Assembly: GCA_027924585.1 (NCBI GenBank)
Contig: BSBM01000711.1
Location: 10,033,501-10,097,500 of the forward strand
Direction of reading: 5' to 3'
DNA from: Larix kaempferi
Lineage: Eukaryota; Streptophyta; Pinopsida; Pinales; Pinaceae
Length of the DNA stretch: 64,000 nt
The notes beneath the pieces were generated by a model, which saw only the letters and a program-made list of their open reading frames with translations, was not told the DNA's origin and did not search any database. Below are positions 23,720 through 36,289 of this stretch, piece by piece. The translations under genes and the position numbers were made by a program. The stretch's first letter is position 1. Every line of letters begins with the position of its first letter.

Positions 23720-26346
23720 ATCGTAAGCTCATAAGGCAGTCATGGAGGGTTGTAGTGTAGGTGATCTGATCTTCTTCCACACGAATGTAAGCATAACGCA
23801 AGTAGAGGCACCCTCATCGATGATGTATAGATGGATAACAAGATTCGAGACTGAAACAAAAACTTGGAATATTGCTAATGTGGAAGGCATGCATGGTTAA
23901 GATTAGTCTAAATTGAATGCCATCATCCGTGAGTCAGAAGGGTCTATCGCACCTATGGCAGATAACAATGTTTTGCGTTGCACTGGGAAGTTCTTTAAAA
24001 CTTCTAGGGTTGACATGGTAGCAGGGTACTGGGCTAAGTCATCCACGATATTATAATTGGGGGCAACACGAGCTTTGGGGTTGTTATTAATGCGATGCAA
24101 AGGAAAGCGAGGAGCTTTGGGGGTCCCATCGAACCTTGCTGGGGGTAATCGTAACAACTGATCTGTGGGAAGAGTGTTAGCAGCCTTGTCGTCAGGGATG
24201 GTTTCGGTGGTGGAACCATACTGGTTACGACATGTTTGAAGGTTGATGTCAGTCAAAGACATCATTAGAAGGTGATGGGTACCTGAGTTGATGGGCTGAC
24301 TAATAGGCACAACATAAGTGATTTGTTGTTGTGGTGCAACAGCCCCCTGAGGGGGAGCCAATGGTTGGGAAGTGACCACCCCTTCTGTGGGTAGGAGGTT
24401 TTGCAATACCATGGGTTGTGCATGAGGTTGCAGGGGGTCTGGTGGTGCTGGAGGTGCAGCATGTCATTGGCGTTGGGTATTCGAAAGTTGGCGAGATTTC
24501 TCTAAGTGGGGACAATTGTGCGTATAATGGCCATAAACCCCACAAGCAGAACATGGGTGGTTCGTGCATAAGTTGGGATTTTTACCTTGTCATGGTTGTC
24601 TATCAGGATTTTGGTTTGCCGGTGCAACACCATTATTGTCTGGGGGGGTTGGTGGATTACTGCCTCTATCAGGAGGTTGTTTGTTGCCTCCGTTACGGCC
24701 TCGTCCCCGATTTTGTTTCCTTGTTGGTTCCATTGGGTAGGTTGGTTCTGTTGTTGGTTTTGCTGGGCATAAGTTTTCCCCTGGGGAGCCGAGGGATTTT
24801 GTGGTTGAGCAGGTGTTGGAGCAGCCTGCGGTGGATAATAAGCAGGATGGGCTTGGGGTTGTGCAGTCACAGGTGCTGGTGGTGGATGATAGTAGGAAGA
24901 TAAAGTAGTAGGGGGGGCGTACTCTTGCAGTGTATGTCCGTATAAATGCGTCGAATAGGAAGGTCCATGTATATGGGGTGCTTGGGTCGGAGGAACATAT
25001 GAATATCTTGCTCTTGACTGGGTTGTGGCGCATGAAAGGTCGGGACCACTCATGGTAGATTTAGGTGTAGGATTATAAGTCAGGGTGGTGGCAGGAGGCA
25101 TATGGACGTATGTCTGACTATGAGATGCCACATGTCCAATAATGTCATCCGCGGCATGGGATTCCCCCGGTGCATCCTTCCTGGAGGAATCTCCGCGAGG
25201 AGCATCTGGTAAAATGGAGTACAGGTAACTCGATTGTGCATAGATAAGGTCGAACTATTGGGCCTTGAGGATGGCTTCTTCTTTGGCTCGGGGCCATTCG
25301 TATTCCACATCCTTGGCAATACCTGGGATGAGGGATTTCAAGAACCAATATAAGAAGATGCGGTCCTCTAAATTGATCTTGCATAAACTACGACGTCTAC
25401 GCCATTCATGAATATGGTCAGTGATATGGGTAGCTATGTTCTGTCTGCAAGATAGTAAAATCTCAACACCAACATCATAATGGACTGGTAAATGGAAGAA
25501 TTGCAAGAAAGTCAAAGCGAGGGACGTAAATGTGGAATGGGTCCTGTGTTGTTATTCAGTATACCACTTAGTTGTAGAGATAGTGAGTGTCCATTTCAAC
25601 AAGCGTAGGTAGATCGAGTCATCCACTATGGAGTTGGAGGAATATCATAAGTGGAAGGACATTATATGGTTTTGGGGGTCCTCCCCACCCTTCCCTTCAA
25701 ACTTTGGGATTTATGAAGGGAATTTGGTAAGCATGGGGGGCCATGTGGGGTCATGTCGAATTAGATCGTTGGTCACCGGGCCAGATTAGGGAGGTTGAGA
25801 CTGGCCATGAATGGAAAACTAGGAGAAGAAATGTGACATAGTAAAAGTGGCCTGTGTGCTAGACATGGCGACGATCATGGTGCCATCTCCACCGAGTGGT
25901 GGGGTGGTGGCGTGCGTCATAATGGGGATTGAGGGACCATCGGTAAGGGGTGGAGGGATCATGTAGGAAGGGCCAATTCCCCCAAGCATACTATTGGTGA
26001 CCAAAGGGATGGTAGTCAGAATAGATCCACTAGCAATGGGTATGGACGTAGTAACTGGAATGCTAGGTGTAGGTCTTGTGATTGGTACAGTGGGGATGGA
26101 TGTTGAAATGGTAGTTGGGCTAGTGGTAGGACCATTGTCGATGATCCCACCAGAAAAGGGGTTGGGATTCATGTTTTCCATGGGGCTAGACGGGGTTCTG
26201 TATATGGGTATATTTGACTCAGAATCAGAGGTAAAATAAGGGGCGTCGGGATAAAGATCCGACAACGAAGCGATGCGTCTATGATGAGTGGTGTCAACTG
26301 GACCGTGCTGTGGGGATAGCCCCCATAGGATACGAGAGTGTCTCAA
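23720..26346 (-). pseudogene. Gag and start of protease of a Tat-like Ty3/gypsy element, frameshifted
   Basis: Read from right to left: a Ser/Thr/Pro-rich N-terminal part (26346-25819); a gag-like helical segment (25515-25255, with LEDRIFLYWFLKSLIPGIA); a Pro/Gln/Tyr-rich linker (25131-24600); a zinc knuckle CSACGVYGHYTHNC (24553-24512, CX2CX4HX4C); a conserved-looking segment with NYNIVDDLAQYPATMSTLEV (about 24080-23990); and a protease-like IIDEGASTCVM (about 23825-23790). The D-E-G-A signature and the segment before it are typical of Tat/Ogre-type plant gypsy elements, to my knowledge. Frameshifts separate the pieces. Nothing of RT or integrase follows; homology stops near 23700, next to the foldback element. 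Confidence 0.75.
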
Positions 26347-28194
26347 TGAATCAATGTTGATAGGTGTAAGAGTTATAAAGGGTTGTGGGAGAGAAAATGC
26401 TCAAAAATCGTAGTGCAACCGTGTGTGCAAAAGGAGATCTCTCAATAAAGACGATGCTCAGGCCAACAACAGGCTCAAAAACATGTGCTGCAACAGCGTG
26501 CTATAATAGGTGGAGCATCAAAAAGATGGTCAGAATACCAACAACTAACACTCCTAAAAAATAAAAAAGGTAGAATCATTGACCGAATGGTGGTATAGGA
26601 GCATGCAAACACCTATCTAAAAGATATGAAATATCACACGAATCTTATCCCTTGCAGGGTGATGAAATCCGCAGTCAGGAAATACAAAATGCAAAACCAA
26701 GTGGCTAAAGGATATCCCTCTACCGAGAGGTACTCTAGGTAAAAGAGTCCTAGAAGAATGGAAACTAAGATACCCCATTCACGGCACGTCTAGAAAGGTG
26801 TCCCGCAGCATCAGTTCTTTGGTCGTCATACACCTGGTATGGGATCCAACATGGATGAAGAGAACAATGATTTGGTGTTCTTCAGTACAGAATGGAGTGC
26901 GGTATTGCACTCAGACTTCCGGAACCAATATTGCTACTTTCCCTCCTAAGGGAGAGGCCCTCTGACAAATCGGTGTTAACCATACCAATAAATAATAGGG
27001 GATTTTGGCTCCCTAAAATACAACAACTATGTCTCAAATGTAAATGACAAAGGGGATGTTATTTGGATGTCTAACCCCAAAGTCCTACCTAGCTACAAAA
27101 TTGTTTTTGTGTTCCCTAAGGGAGTTAAAGTGGGTTTAATTAAGTAAATTTTAAGGCTCTCTTGGATTATCGTGACAGAGTGTGTGCACAAGTGGTGTGA
27201 ACCCAATATCGTTGTATGATCAATTCTGAAAGAAATAACTGAGACTAAAAAATAAAAATAAAAATATTTTTCTTTTTCAAAACATAAAAATACTAATTGT
27301 TGTAAAATGTATGCAGTAAATAATCCCACTGAAATATCGTGCATGAGAAAGCAATGCAAGAAGGATGCATGCACACTAAAATGTTTCAAATGCTACAGCA
27401 AGCAAAATAACAGAAAAAATCCAAGGCAAGTGGGGGCAAGAAAACAAGGGTTTGTTGGTGCAACCAAGGTCAAGAAAAAGGGAAAAAACAGGTGTAGGTG
27501 TGGCTGTGAGGAAAAAAGTTGTGCTTTGGGTGCGGCAAACTGCGGAAAAAATGCGTCGAAACAGAAAACTAAAAAACAAGAAAAAATGGCATGGGTCTGG
27601 GCGAAAAGGGTGCGGTTGGGACACAGGTTTCAGGCTCAGAAGTGTGCGGAGGGTGCAGCTTTCTAGAAAATAGGCGCGCTTAAAGCGCGGATTTTGGGTT
27701 GAACTCTGTGTTGCGAGCACCGGTTACATGAGGAACTGTGCGCTAGAGAAGCACATATTCCTGACCGAAGTATGCATTGGAAGTGAGGCTTCCTAGACAG
27801 AATGCACGCTGGAAGCGTGACTTCCTCGATGGACTGCGCGCTGGAAGCCGGGATTTCTGGTCGGTCTATGTGTTGAAAGCGAGGCTTTATGGCCGGTTTG
27901 CGCATTGGAAGTGCGTCTTGTAGAACCAGAAACGCGCTTAAAGGGAATGTTTGGGGTCGTTTTGCACATTGGAAGCGCTAGTTGCCGGTCGAAAGGCACG
28001 ATGGGGAGCATAGGTTTCGGGCCGAAAGTCGCACTTGGGTCGTAGGAAAATTGCAGAAAGTTGATCGCCGGTTCATAAAAACGGAACTGCTAGGGGGAAC
28101 TACGAAGGCAAGGACCAGATCTACAGCAAAAATATAATATGCAAGAAAAATAGTAACTACCTAAACTAAAATAAACCAAAAATCAATGGGAATT
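26347..28194 (-). repeat. Leader of the Tat-like element, with GC-rich degenerate repeats
   Basis: Between the primer site and gag the leader is non-coding. About 27676-28010 holds six to seven degenerate copies of a roughly 45-50-bp unit built around GCGCNTTNGAAGCG(C/A)GNNTTCC. Small open frames here follow the repeat and are not supported as genes. Confidence 0.55.
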
Positions 28195-28212
28195 GACTCA
28201 GTGGAGTCGCCA
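28195..28212 (-). other. Primer-binding site of the Tat-like element
   Basis: On the minus strand it reads TGGCGACTCCACTGAGTC, 4 nt after the LTR end (...ACAGTTT). TGGCGACTCC-type primer sites are known from Tat/Ogre gypsy elements and are attributed to tRNA-Arg. Confidence 0.7.
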
Positions 28213-28216
28213 AAAC

Positions 28217-28985
28217 TGTAGCTAGTGTTTTCACACTAGCTCGTGCTAAAGAGAACCTACTAAGGATTCAGGAACCCTTGGTAGCAGTTCATAATAACGA
28301 ATAAAAACTAGATAATACACAAATAATGTAAGCAAATAACAAACATGAAATAAATCTAACTATTGCAATAAAATGACTGATTAACAAGAACCCATTAATG
28401 AAATTTGTATTTTTTCTATTATATGGCAAACAAGGGTTTGCAGTAATGGTTACCTCAAACTGATGAGGTGATGGGAGCCCTTGAAGTAGTACAAAGAGTA
28501 GTGCACCAGGTCTCCAGAGTTCCTTGCTCTTCTCCAAATGCTCAATGGGTTGGCCAAGATTCAACTAGATGGGCACAAAAGCTTGAAATGGTAGGCTAGA
28601 GTGTTGTAGGAAATTTGGCAGCATAAGGGTATGAAGAGTGATTGATGTGAAATGGGGGGCCTCCATCATCTTTTTATAGTGATTTTGGGTGGTGGAGTAT
28701 TGGCCCATAGTTTTAGGCAACCAGTGGTATTGGGCAATGGCATTAGGTATTTTCCCTCTTTTTTGAGTTTATTTTGACTTTTTTATGTTTTTTCTTTTGT
28801 TTTAGGTATTTTGGACTCTTTTTTGAGGGTTTTTAACCTTTTTTGAAGGAAATAATGAGTTTTTTTCCCAATTGGTTACCAATTTAGGGTTTTTTGGGAT
28901 TTGGAGGCCAAAAATGTAGGAAAAGTGGACAAATGGGTCATGTGACTAGGGAGATGAGCTAGTGAACGATTTTTGGGTGTTAACA
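28217..28985 (-). repeat. 5' LTR of the Tat-like element
   Basis: On the minus strand this 769-bp stretch begins TGTTAACACCC and ends GCTACA, i.e. TG...CA. A TATAAAAAG box (minus strand, about 28671-28679) fits an LTR promoter. The right boundary is set only by the TG end. No second LTR is in the window, so the boundary is not confirmed. Confidence 0.6.
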
Positions 28986-29365
28986 AATGGGATGAGGAAA
29001 GGTATGACTTGGGACAACCTATTCTATATTTGGGAGGGTGTAGTGTGCCTAAGTTCAACTCTAATAAATGTGATAAACCACCTAATATTATAGATCCCAA
29101 AGAAAGAATGAGCGATGAAGTTAAAGGTATGAAGAAGATTTATTAGTCCAAGATTGATACCTCGTTCTCCATCCATATTACAAAGTTGTTCCACTTTTTT
29201 CTTTGTAATTTTGTTTTTCAAATGGTGTTGGATGTGGGCCATGTTTCTCCCCCTATAAAACACATGATGCATGGACTAGTTAAACTAATTATTATGTAAT
29301 CATATTTTTTCCTAGGAATTAAAAAATATATCATTTCACAAATTAAATATACTTACAAAAGTACA

Positions 29366-29700
29366 TATCAAGGCTTGTAGACCTTTATGGCCACTATGAT
29401 GTGTGGCACGAACTTTGGCAATCCTATCCTTGGAGGCCTTATCCTGAAGCATATACCAAATCAATTTAACTATGCACAAATAAAGCATAAAAGTCGTTTA
29501 CTAATTTTGATATAATGTTATGAGAAAATGTAATTACCTGGGTACTCTCCTGTCTGGACTTCCTCCATGCATCCAACTTCTCATATGCTTTTACAAGTTC
29601 TTTCCATACTTTAAGACTTACATCAATTGGCCTTTTTCTAGCCTTTGCTCGGGAAGTATTTTTTTTTTCTTCTTTGTTTGGTTGCACCGGAATCCCTTGC
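29366..29700 (-). pseudogene. Transposase_24-like (plant En/Spm-associated) fragment, copy 2
   Basis: Two minus-strand exons are visible: one ending at 29538 (contains VWKELVKAYEKLDAWRKS) and one starting at 29443 (KASKDRIAKVRATHHSGHKG), joined by a 94-bp GT-AG intron in phase 0. The W..LV pattern followed by a basic K..R.K...H..G segment is the style of the Transposase_24 domain (PF03004) of plant CACTA/En-Spm-associated proteins. It lies downstream of, and is separate from, the longer relic at 30721-42280. Function of this domain is not established; the family call is by motif style. Confidence 0.5.
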
Positions 29701-29702
29701 AA

Positions 29703-30720
29703 TTTTGATACATTTGTTTTTTTGTCTCCTTTATAGACAAACCTGTGCCAAATTCAGTCTCCATGTCATGGATGACTGCTTTCTTTAGGTGTATCAATAT
29801 CTTTTAGGATGACACATGTAGATGGTTTTTAAATCGTTGAAGGCATGATTCCTTCAACCTGTTCACAAAATATTTTCTAGTATGGGAAACTTTAGGCATC
29901 ATAATCATGTAATCTTTAGTATGGGAAACTTTATCCAGTTTTGGAAAGAAAATATATTGTGTAGGGTAGGTTTTAGTGGTTATAAAAGGACCTATGTCTA
30001 CAAGAGCACTAACGCGAAGACCTTGAGCATGGTGAGGTGCTTTGTTTGGAGGACTTGGAGTTTGATGTGACGTCATGATTGATGGAGTTTGGAGAGATGC
30101 CTTTCTTGGGAATGTGATGTGATGATGTACTTAGATGTTCACTTCTGTGATATGAATGACGAAGTGGACAACTTTGTTTGGAATTGACTTCTTATAGCTA
30201 GGGGGAGCTTATTGAGATTAAATTTCCTTCTTTCTATTTTGAAGGCCAAATATTTCTGTTGGTGAACCTAGGATTGGATGTTTAATGGTTAAACCCTAGT
30301 GTGCTTGATATGAACACTTGCACATGTGAAGGATTTGATTGGTTGAAACCTAGTTGATCTTGTGATCATAAGAGTGTGATATCACTTATGATAGGTACTG
30401 AAGCTAATTCATTGATCATAGGTATAAATACCTCATTGATATCCTCTTTATTTCTATAATAATTCAATATTCTCTACCAAATAGGGCCAACCACATGAAT
30501 GTGGAAGATCTTATGCCCCCCCCACATCACTCTCAATTCTCCATACCCAATGCATGTACTTGAAAAAAAAAATTATGTGCAACCATGTGGATTTCATCAT
30601 AAAGAAACATTTACCATTCATAAATTAAAATATAGCATTCATTAATCCACCCATTAATTCAGTAGGCAAAAAATAATGCATGACATTATGGTATCAAAAA
30701 TAAGTATACATAGTGTTTCT
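29703..30720. other. Spacer, no gene recognised
   Basis: Short open frames only. A repeated phrase (TATGGGAAACTTTA) occurs twice near 29880 and 29918. A run of C (30509-30518) and an AT-rich tract follow. Confidence 0.45.
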
Positions 30721-30973
30721 TCAGTCACTTCCTTTTGGTTTTTTTCTTTTGAAAAAATCAGCAAGCAACTCATCTCCTGCAACTTGTTGTTCAGTTCTTC
30801 TGGCATCTACATCTTGTCATACTATATTCTTAGTAGAGTACTCACGACGTGGATGCTGTTGCAAGGGGTCGGGATTTGCTGCAATATTGTAAAAATGTTA
30901 CAATGATATATTTTGTTATTATAATGACAAGTATTTCATTGAAAAAAAAAAAATTACAGAGGTGTTTTCTACC
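30721..30973 (-). pseudogene. Last exons of the SET/Transposase_24-like gene, downstream of the copia insertion
   Basis: On the minus strand, an exon end with donor at 30972-30971 is followed by a 33-nt exon (30878-30846) and a terminal exon (30776-30721) with stop TGA at 30723-30721. The splice phases join cleanly from the interrupted exon on the far side of the copia element. The tail reads ANPDPLQQHP and then DELLADFFKRKKPKGSD, a basic C-terminus that could be a nuclear-localisation signal. The exon model is inferred from splice signals and frame; no transcript was available. Confidence 0.6.
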
Positions 30974-30978
30974 TGATG

Positions 30979-31568
30979 TGTTGATGTATTTGTAACTTTG
31001 GAAGATATTCTTCCATATATTACATTTGTACTTTATTATATATCCCACATAGATGTATTATTCCTCTGATTGGAAGTGTCATCATTTGTATTTGTAAGTG
31101 TCGTCATATGCATTGACACGTGTCGTCATTTGTATTGATGGGATATTAGAACACCAGTGTGGGGTTGGCCCTAGTTAGCACATGTGGTTGGGTTATTAGG
31201 CTTGAGTAGCAATTCAGCCCCAGCGGATTATTGGCAGGTCAAGTCACTGTATAAATAAAGAGGGGATGTCTCTCATTTATCTCATTCACTCACTTCTCAA
31301 GCTCACATAGATAAGAGAGAAAGTGGTGCACTAGTGGAGGAGGAGGAGCATTGGCTAGAGACATCTTATTGGGTTTGATCATTGTGATCTTGTATTCTGG
31401 CTTATCTTATCTCTGAGGAAGTTGCGGGGTTTTTTACCTTCTCGGTTTTCCCTGGTGAAACTCTGTATCTCTTGTGTGATTGCTTTTGTGTCTATGATTG
31501 ATATGCTATACATGTTATTCTCTTAGATATCCTTATGATAATGGAATGAAATTATTGAAAAATTAACA
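30979..31568 (+). repeat. 5' LTR of the copia element
   Basis: 590 bp, TGTTGATG...ATTAACA. A TATAAATA box lies at 31250-31257. An inverted-repeat-like CCGTCAT-type motif (GTGTCGTCATTTGTATTGA and relatives) recurs near 31076-31140. Confidence 0.95.
31250..31257 (+). promoter_or_regulatory. TATA box in the copia 5' LTR
   Basis: TATAAATA, preserved in the 3' LTR at 37984-37991 despite the overall divergence. Confidence 0.65.
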
Positions 31569-31580
31569 TGGTATCAGAGC
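31569..31580 (+). other. Primer-binding site of the copia element
   Basis: TGGTATCAGAGC directly abuts the LTR end and matches the standard plant initiator Met-tRNA primer site. Confidence 0.9.
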
Positions 31581-32141
31581 TGACCTAAGAAGAAGGCACT
31601 ATGCAGCTGTGGAAACTAGGGATTCTTAATTTTTTGGGTTTCTCTTCATAGATCATCAAAGGAAGAAGGCTAGATTAACTCTCCTTGGAAGGGCGCATCT
31701 TTCTATTGAGACAGAATTGAATTCTGAGCATTTTCAGTTTTGGCACTAAAAATTAGGGTTTCCACAAAAATATGAATTTTTGAAATCTGAGGACATAGTT
31801 GGAAGCTCCTTGGAAAAATCGAAGTTTAGAGCTTTGGATCGAACTTTTTGGTTGGGTGAAGCTCCGGGAAACTCAAAGCCTAATTCAGGGTCCTCCCAAG
31901 TGAATCCGGGAGATTGAAAAGCATTTCTAAAGGGTAAAACTTTGCAATTTTCAATTTCTGAGTATACCAGGCTGATCATCTCATCAAGGCGCATCTTTCT
32001 ATCCTTTCAGAATTTTGAAATTCACATTTTTAATTTTTAGGGTTTCTCTGACAAACCCTAATCCAGCTCTAGATCCAGTTTTTTAGCAAATCAAGTGGTA
32101 AGACCTAAATCTCTTATTTCCATTTGAGTTTCTCATTAAAA

Positions 32142-35100
32142 ATGTCTCACCACACCAAGCTTGAGGATAAGCTTGATGGAGTTGATAACTTCCGAGCATG
32201 GAAGTATAGGATTGGGTTAATCCTAGAAGAAAATGATTTGGACACCTACATAGAAGAAGAGGTTCCAGTTCCAGAGGGAGATGAGGCTAAGGCCTTATAC
32301 AAGAAGGACTTGGTCAAGGCTAAGAGAATCATTGTTGATTCTATAGAGGACCATCTCATACCCCATGTGTCTTCCCTAAAGACACCTAAGGAGATGTTTG
32401 ACTCCTTGACCAAATTGTTTGAAGGAAAGAACATAAATCGGAAGATGACTCTGCGGAACAAATTGAAAGGGGTAAAGCTTCAGAATGGAGAGACCATTCA
32501 ATCGTACTTTTATAAGGTCTCTCAAATCAAGGAGCAACTTGAAGTTGTGGATGAAGTAGTGGAGAATGGTGAAATTGTAATGACCACATTGAATGGCCTA
32601 CCTAGGTCATGGGACTCCTTCATCCAAGGAATCTGTGCAAGAAGAAAATTGGTCTCCTTCAGTAGACTAGGGGAGGAGTGTTCACAAGAAGAGGACGGGC
32701 TTGTGGCTCGAGAAGAAAAGATGGGAAATGAAGATCAAGCTCTCACAGCTCACACCAAGGGAAGCAAGTTCAAGAGGGATAAATCTCATAATAGGAATCA
32801 TTCTCACTCCCATCACAAGAAGAAAGATCTCTCTCATATTCGATGCTTCAATTGCAATGAGAAAGGAAACTTTGCCTCAGATTGTCCTAAGTACAAAAAG
32901 GGAAACAACAACAACTTCAAGAAGAAGAAGAAGAGCAACAAAAGGAGATATCATGCTCATGCTGCTGAGGATGATGAACCTCCCAAGAAGAAGGCTAGAG
33001 CCAAAAGTGATTATTCATCAAGTGAAGATGAATATGTCCTAATCTCTACTCTCATAGGTATGATCTCTCATGGATGTAATGATTGGCTTATTGATAGTGG
33101 GGCTTCTAAACATATGACTGGGTTTAAAGAATCTTTTGTAAATCTATATCAACATGAGTCACCCCATAAGGTGAAACTTGGGATGACTATCAATATCCTA
33201 TCAAAGGAAGTGGTGAAGCCTCCTACATGCTAGACTCTGGGAAGTATATAAAAATGAAAGATGTTCTATATGTACATGGGATCAAGAAGAATATCCTATC
33301 CATATCATCTTTGGATGCAAAGGGGCTGAGAGTTACATTTGTAGATGGCCAAGTACTCATGTGGCCTAAAGGAAAGACAATAGATGATGCAGTGGTGATT
33401 GGAGAGCAACAGGGAGGATTGTACAAATTGAAGGGGCAACCTGAACATGCCATGGTACATGAGTCCATGGAGCCAAGTGAACTTTGGCATAGAAGGCTTG
33501 CACACATGCACTACCAATTGCAAGAAAAGCTGTAGAAGGTCTTCCTAAAATCAAGACAAAGCATGAAGGTGTTTGCAAAGGATGTGCAAAAGGAAAGAAT
33601 ACAAAGAAAGCATTTCCAAGCAGTGAAATCAAAGCAAAAGGAATTTTGGAGATTATCCACTCTGATGTATGCGAACCAATGTCATCCAATTCTCTGAGTG
33701 GGTATGTATACTATGTTTCTTTCATTGATGATTTCTCTAGCAAGACTTGGGTTTACTTCTTGAAGAACAAAGATGAAGTGTTTGATAAGTTAAAGGAATT
33801 CAAAGCGTTGATGGAAAATCAAACTGACAAGAAGATCAAGACATTCAGATCCGACAATGACGGAGAGTTCACTTCAGGTAAGTTCAAGAAGTTATGCAGT
33901 GATTCAGGGATTAAGAGGGAGTTGACTGCTCCTTATAATCCACAACAAAATGGAGTTGCAGAAAGGAAGAATAGAACTATCATGGAAGCAACACGGGAAA
34001 TGCTTCATGATCAAGATCTTCCTATGCATCTATGGGCAGAAGTAGCTAGGATAGTTGTATATGTGCATAATAGAACACCTCACAAGATATTGGACAACAA
34101 GACACTAGAAGAGGTCTTCTCTGGTAAGAAACCTGAAGTCAGCCATCTCAGAATATTTGGTTGTCCAGTATATACACACATTCCAAAGGAAAAGAGGACT
34201 AAGCTAGATCCTTCAGGAAAGAAGGGCATCTTTGTAGGGTATGGTGAAAGCTCAAAAGCTTACAGAATATACTTTCTAGGGTTCAAAAAGATTGATGTCA
34301 GCAGGGATGTAACATTCGATGAGAACCCAGCCTACATCAAATCAAGGAAGACACCTGTTGAAGATCATGAAGAACCAAAGGAATCCAGATTTCAAGATAC
34401 CACTATGAATGAAGCAATTCCAGAAGCAACCCGTGATGTTCAAGATCCACAACAACCTATAGATCCACCTCCTAAGAAGAACTCTCACGAGAGGAAACCT
34501 ACATGGGCTAGAGAGCTCATCCAAGATGCAGAAAGATATGGTATTCCAGAAGAGGAACAGAGAGAAAGGAAAAGGAAAAGGTTACACACTAGTTATGTTT
34601 CCTTGCACTGTGAAATTATGAACAAAGAACCTTCCAGTTATGAAGAAGCAGCGGAAAAGAAAGAATGCAAGGATGCCATGGTTGATGAGTATCAATCAAT
34701 CATGAAGAATGATGTTTGGGATGTAGTCCCAAGACCTGAAGGGAAGTCTGTTGTGACTTCCAAATGGATCTATAAGATCAAGCATGCTATAGATGGTAGC
34801 ATAGAAAAATACAAGGCAAGGTTTGTAGCTCCTGGCTTCTCTCAGAAAGAGGGAATAGACTATGAAGAGAATTTTTCTCCTGTAGCCAGATACACTTCCA
34901 TCAGAACAATACTTTCTCTAGCTGCAATGATGAAGTGGAAGATACACCAGATGGATGTCAAGACAGCTTTCTTGAATGGTGTAGTTGAAGAGGAAGTGTA
35001 TGTGGAGCAGCCACTTGGTTTTGAGACACATGACAGAGAGTCATATGTGTGCCGGCTGAGGAAAGCCTTGTATGGCCTGAAGCAAGCTCCTAGGACTTGG

Positions 35101-36144
35101 TATGGTAGGATGGATAGTTTTCTATCCAGTTTGGAATTTATTAAGAGTAAAGCAGATTCCAACCTTTAATACAAGGTTGAGAAAGGCAATCTAGTGATAC
35201 TACTTTTGTATGTGGATGACCTATTTGTTACAGGTGAGGATAGATTGATTGCCGATACCGAGAGGAAGCTTGCAGCCAAGTTCGAGATGAAGGACTTGGG
35301 GATGATGTATTATTTTCTAGGCATGGAGGTGTGGAAAAGTGCATATGGGATCTTCCTTGGACAAGGGAAGTATGCAGTAGAGATCCTGAAGAGGTTCGGG
35401 ATGATGGACTGCAAGGACATGGCCACACCTATGGCATCGAACCTGAAGCTTCTGTGTGATGCTTCATCTGAGTTGGTTGATGTCACGGTGTATCGTCAGA
35501 TGATTGGGTCCTTGATGTACCTGACGAACACGAGACTAGATATTTGCTTTGCGGTGAACACATTGACCCAGTTCCTGACGGATCCGAGCGGTGTTCACCT
35601 GGTTACCATAAAGCATATTCTGAGGTACCTGAGGGGTACAGTTGATTATGGGCTCAAGTATGATGAAAATCAAAATTTTAACCTGGAGGATTATGTTGAT
35701 TCAGATTGGGCAGGCAGTGCTGCAGATAGGAAGAGCACTTCTGGGTGCTACTTCAGTATGGGATCAGGCGTGATCTCTTGGTTTAGTAGGAAGCAGTCCT
35801 ATGTAGCACTAAGTACAGCCGAAGTAGAGTATGTTGCAGCTTGATCGGCTAGTTGTGAGGAAGTATGGCTGAGGAAGCTACTGTCTGATTTATTTGATCT
35901 CCCGTTGGATGCTACCTGTATCTATTGTGACAACCAGAGTTGTGTGAAGTTGTCAGAGAACCTAGTGTTCCATGACAGGTCAAAGCACATTGAGATCAAA
36001 TATCACTATATCAGGGATATGGTGCAAAGAGGAGTAGTGAAGCTCCTGTATGTTGCGATGGGTGAGAAGGTTGCAGATGTGTTGACGAAACCATTATCCA
36101 GAGTGAATTTTGAGTACTTCAAAGAGAGGCTTGGTGTTCTTTAG
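32142..36144 (+). pseudogene. Copia gag-pol polyprotein with two frameshifts and two stops
   Basis: ATG at 32142 opens a UBN2-type gag. A knuckle reads CFNCNEKGNFASDC, with Asn where the zinc-binding His should be. The protease has WLIDSGASKHMTG (about 33093). The frame is broken near 33182 (one base missing) and again near 33515, in the GAG-pre-integrase region (LWHRRLAHM). From about 33520 one frame carries integrase (HSD near 33660; RSDNDGEF near 33850, where Asn-Asp replaces the usual Asn-Gly; NPQQNGVAERKN near 33940), RT (FLNGVVEEEVYVEQP, ALYGLKQAPRTWY, LLYVDD near 35209) and RNase H (SDWAGSAADRKSTSG, ALSTAEVEY). Stops in that frame are TAA 35167-35169, just before the YVDD motif, and TGA 35842-35844 in RNase H. 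The end is TAG at 36142-36144. Confidence 0.93.
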
Positions 36145-36289
36145 ATTGACGACACTTCGACGAAGAAGTGATGGACACATTTGTAGGAGCCATTCCAAGC
36201 ATGGTGAGAGGAGGATCCCTCCCATGGCTGTGGATGTAAGCGTTGTGTGATGAGCATCAGGACGATGCTCCAGTTACTACTTGGTATAT

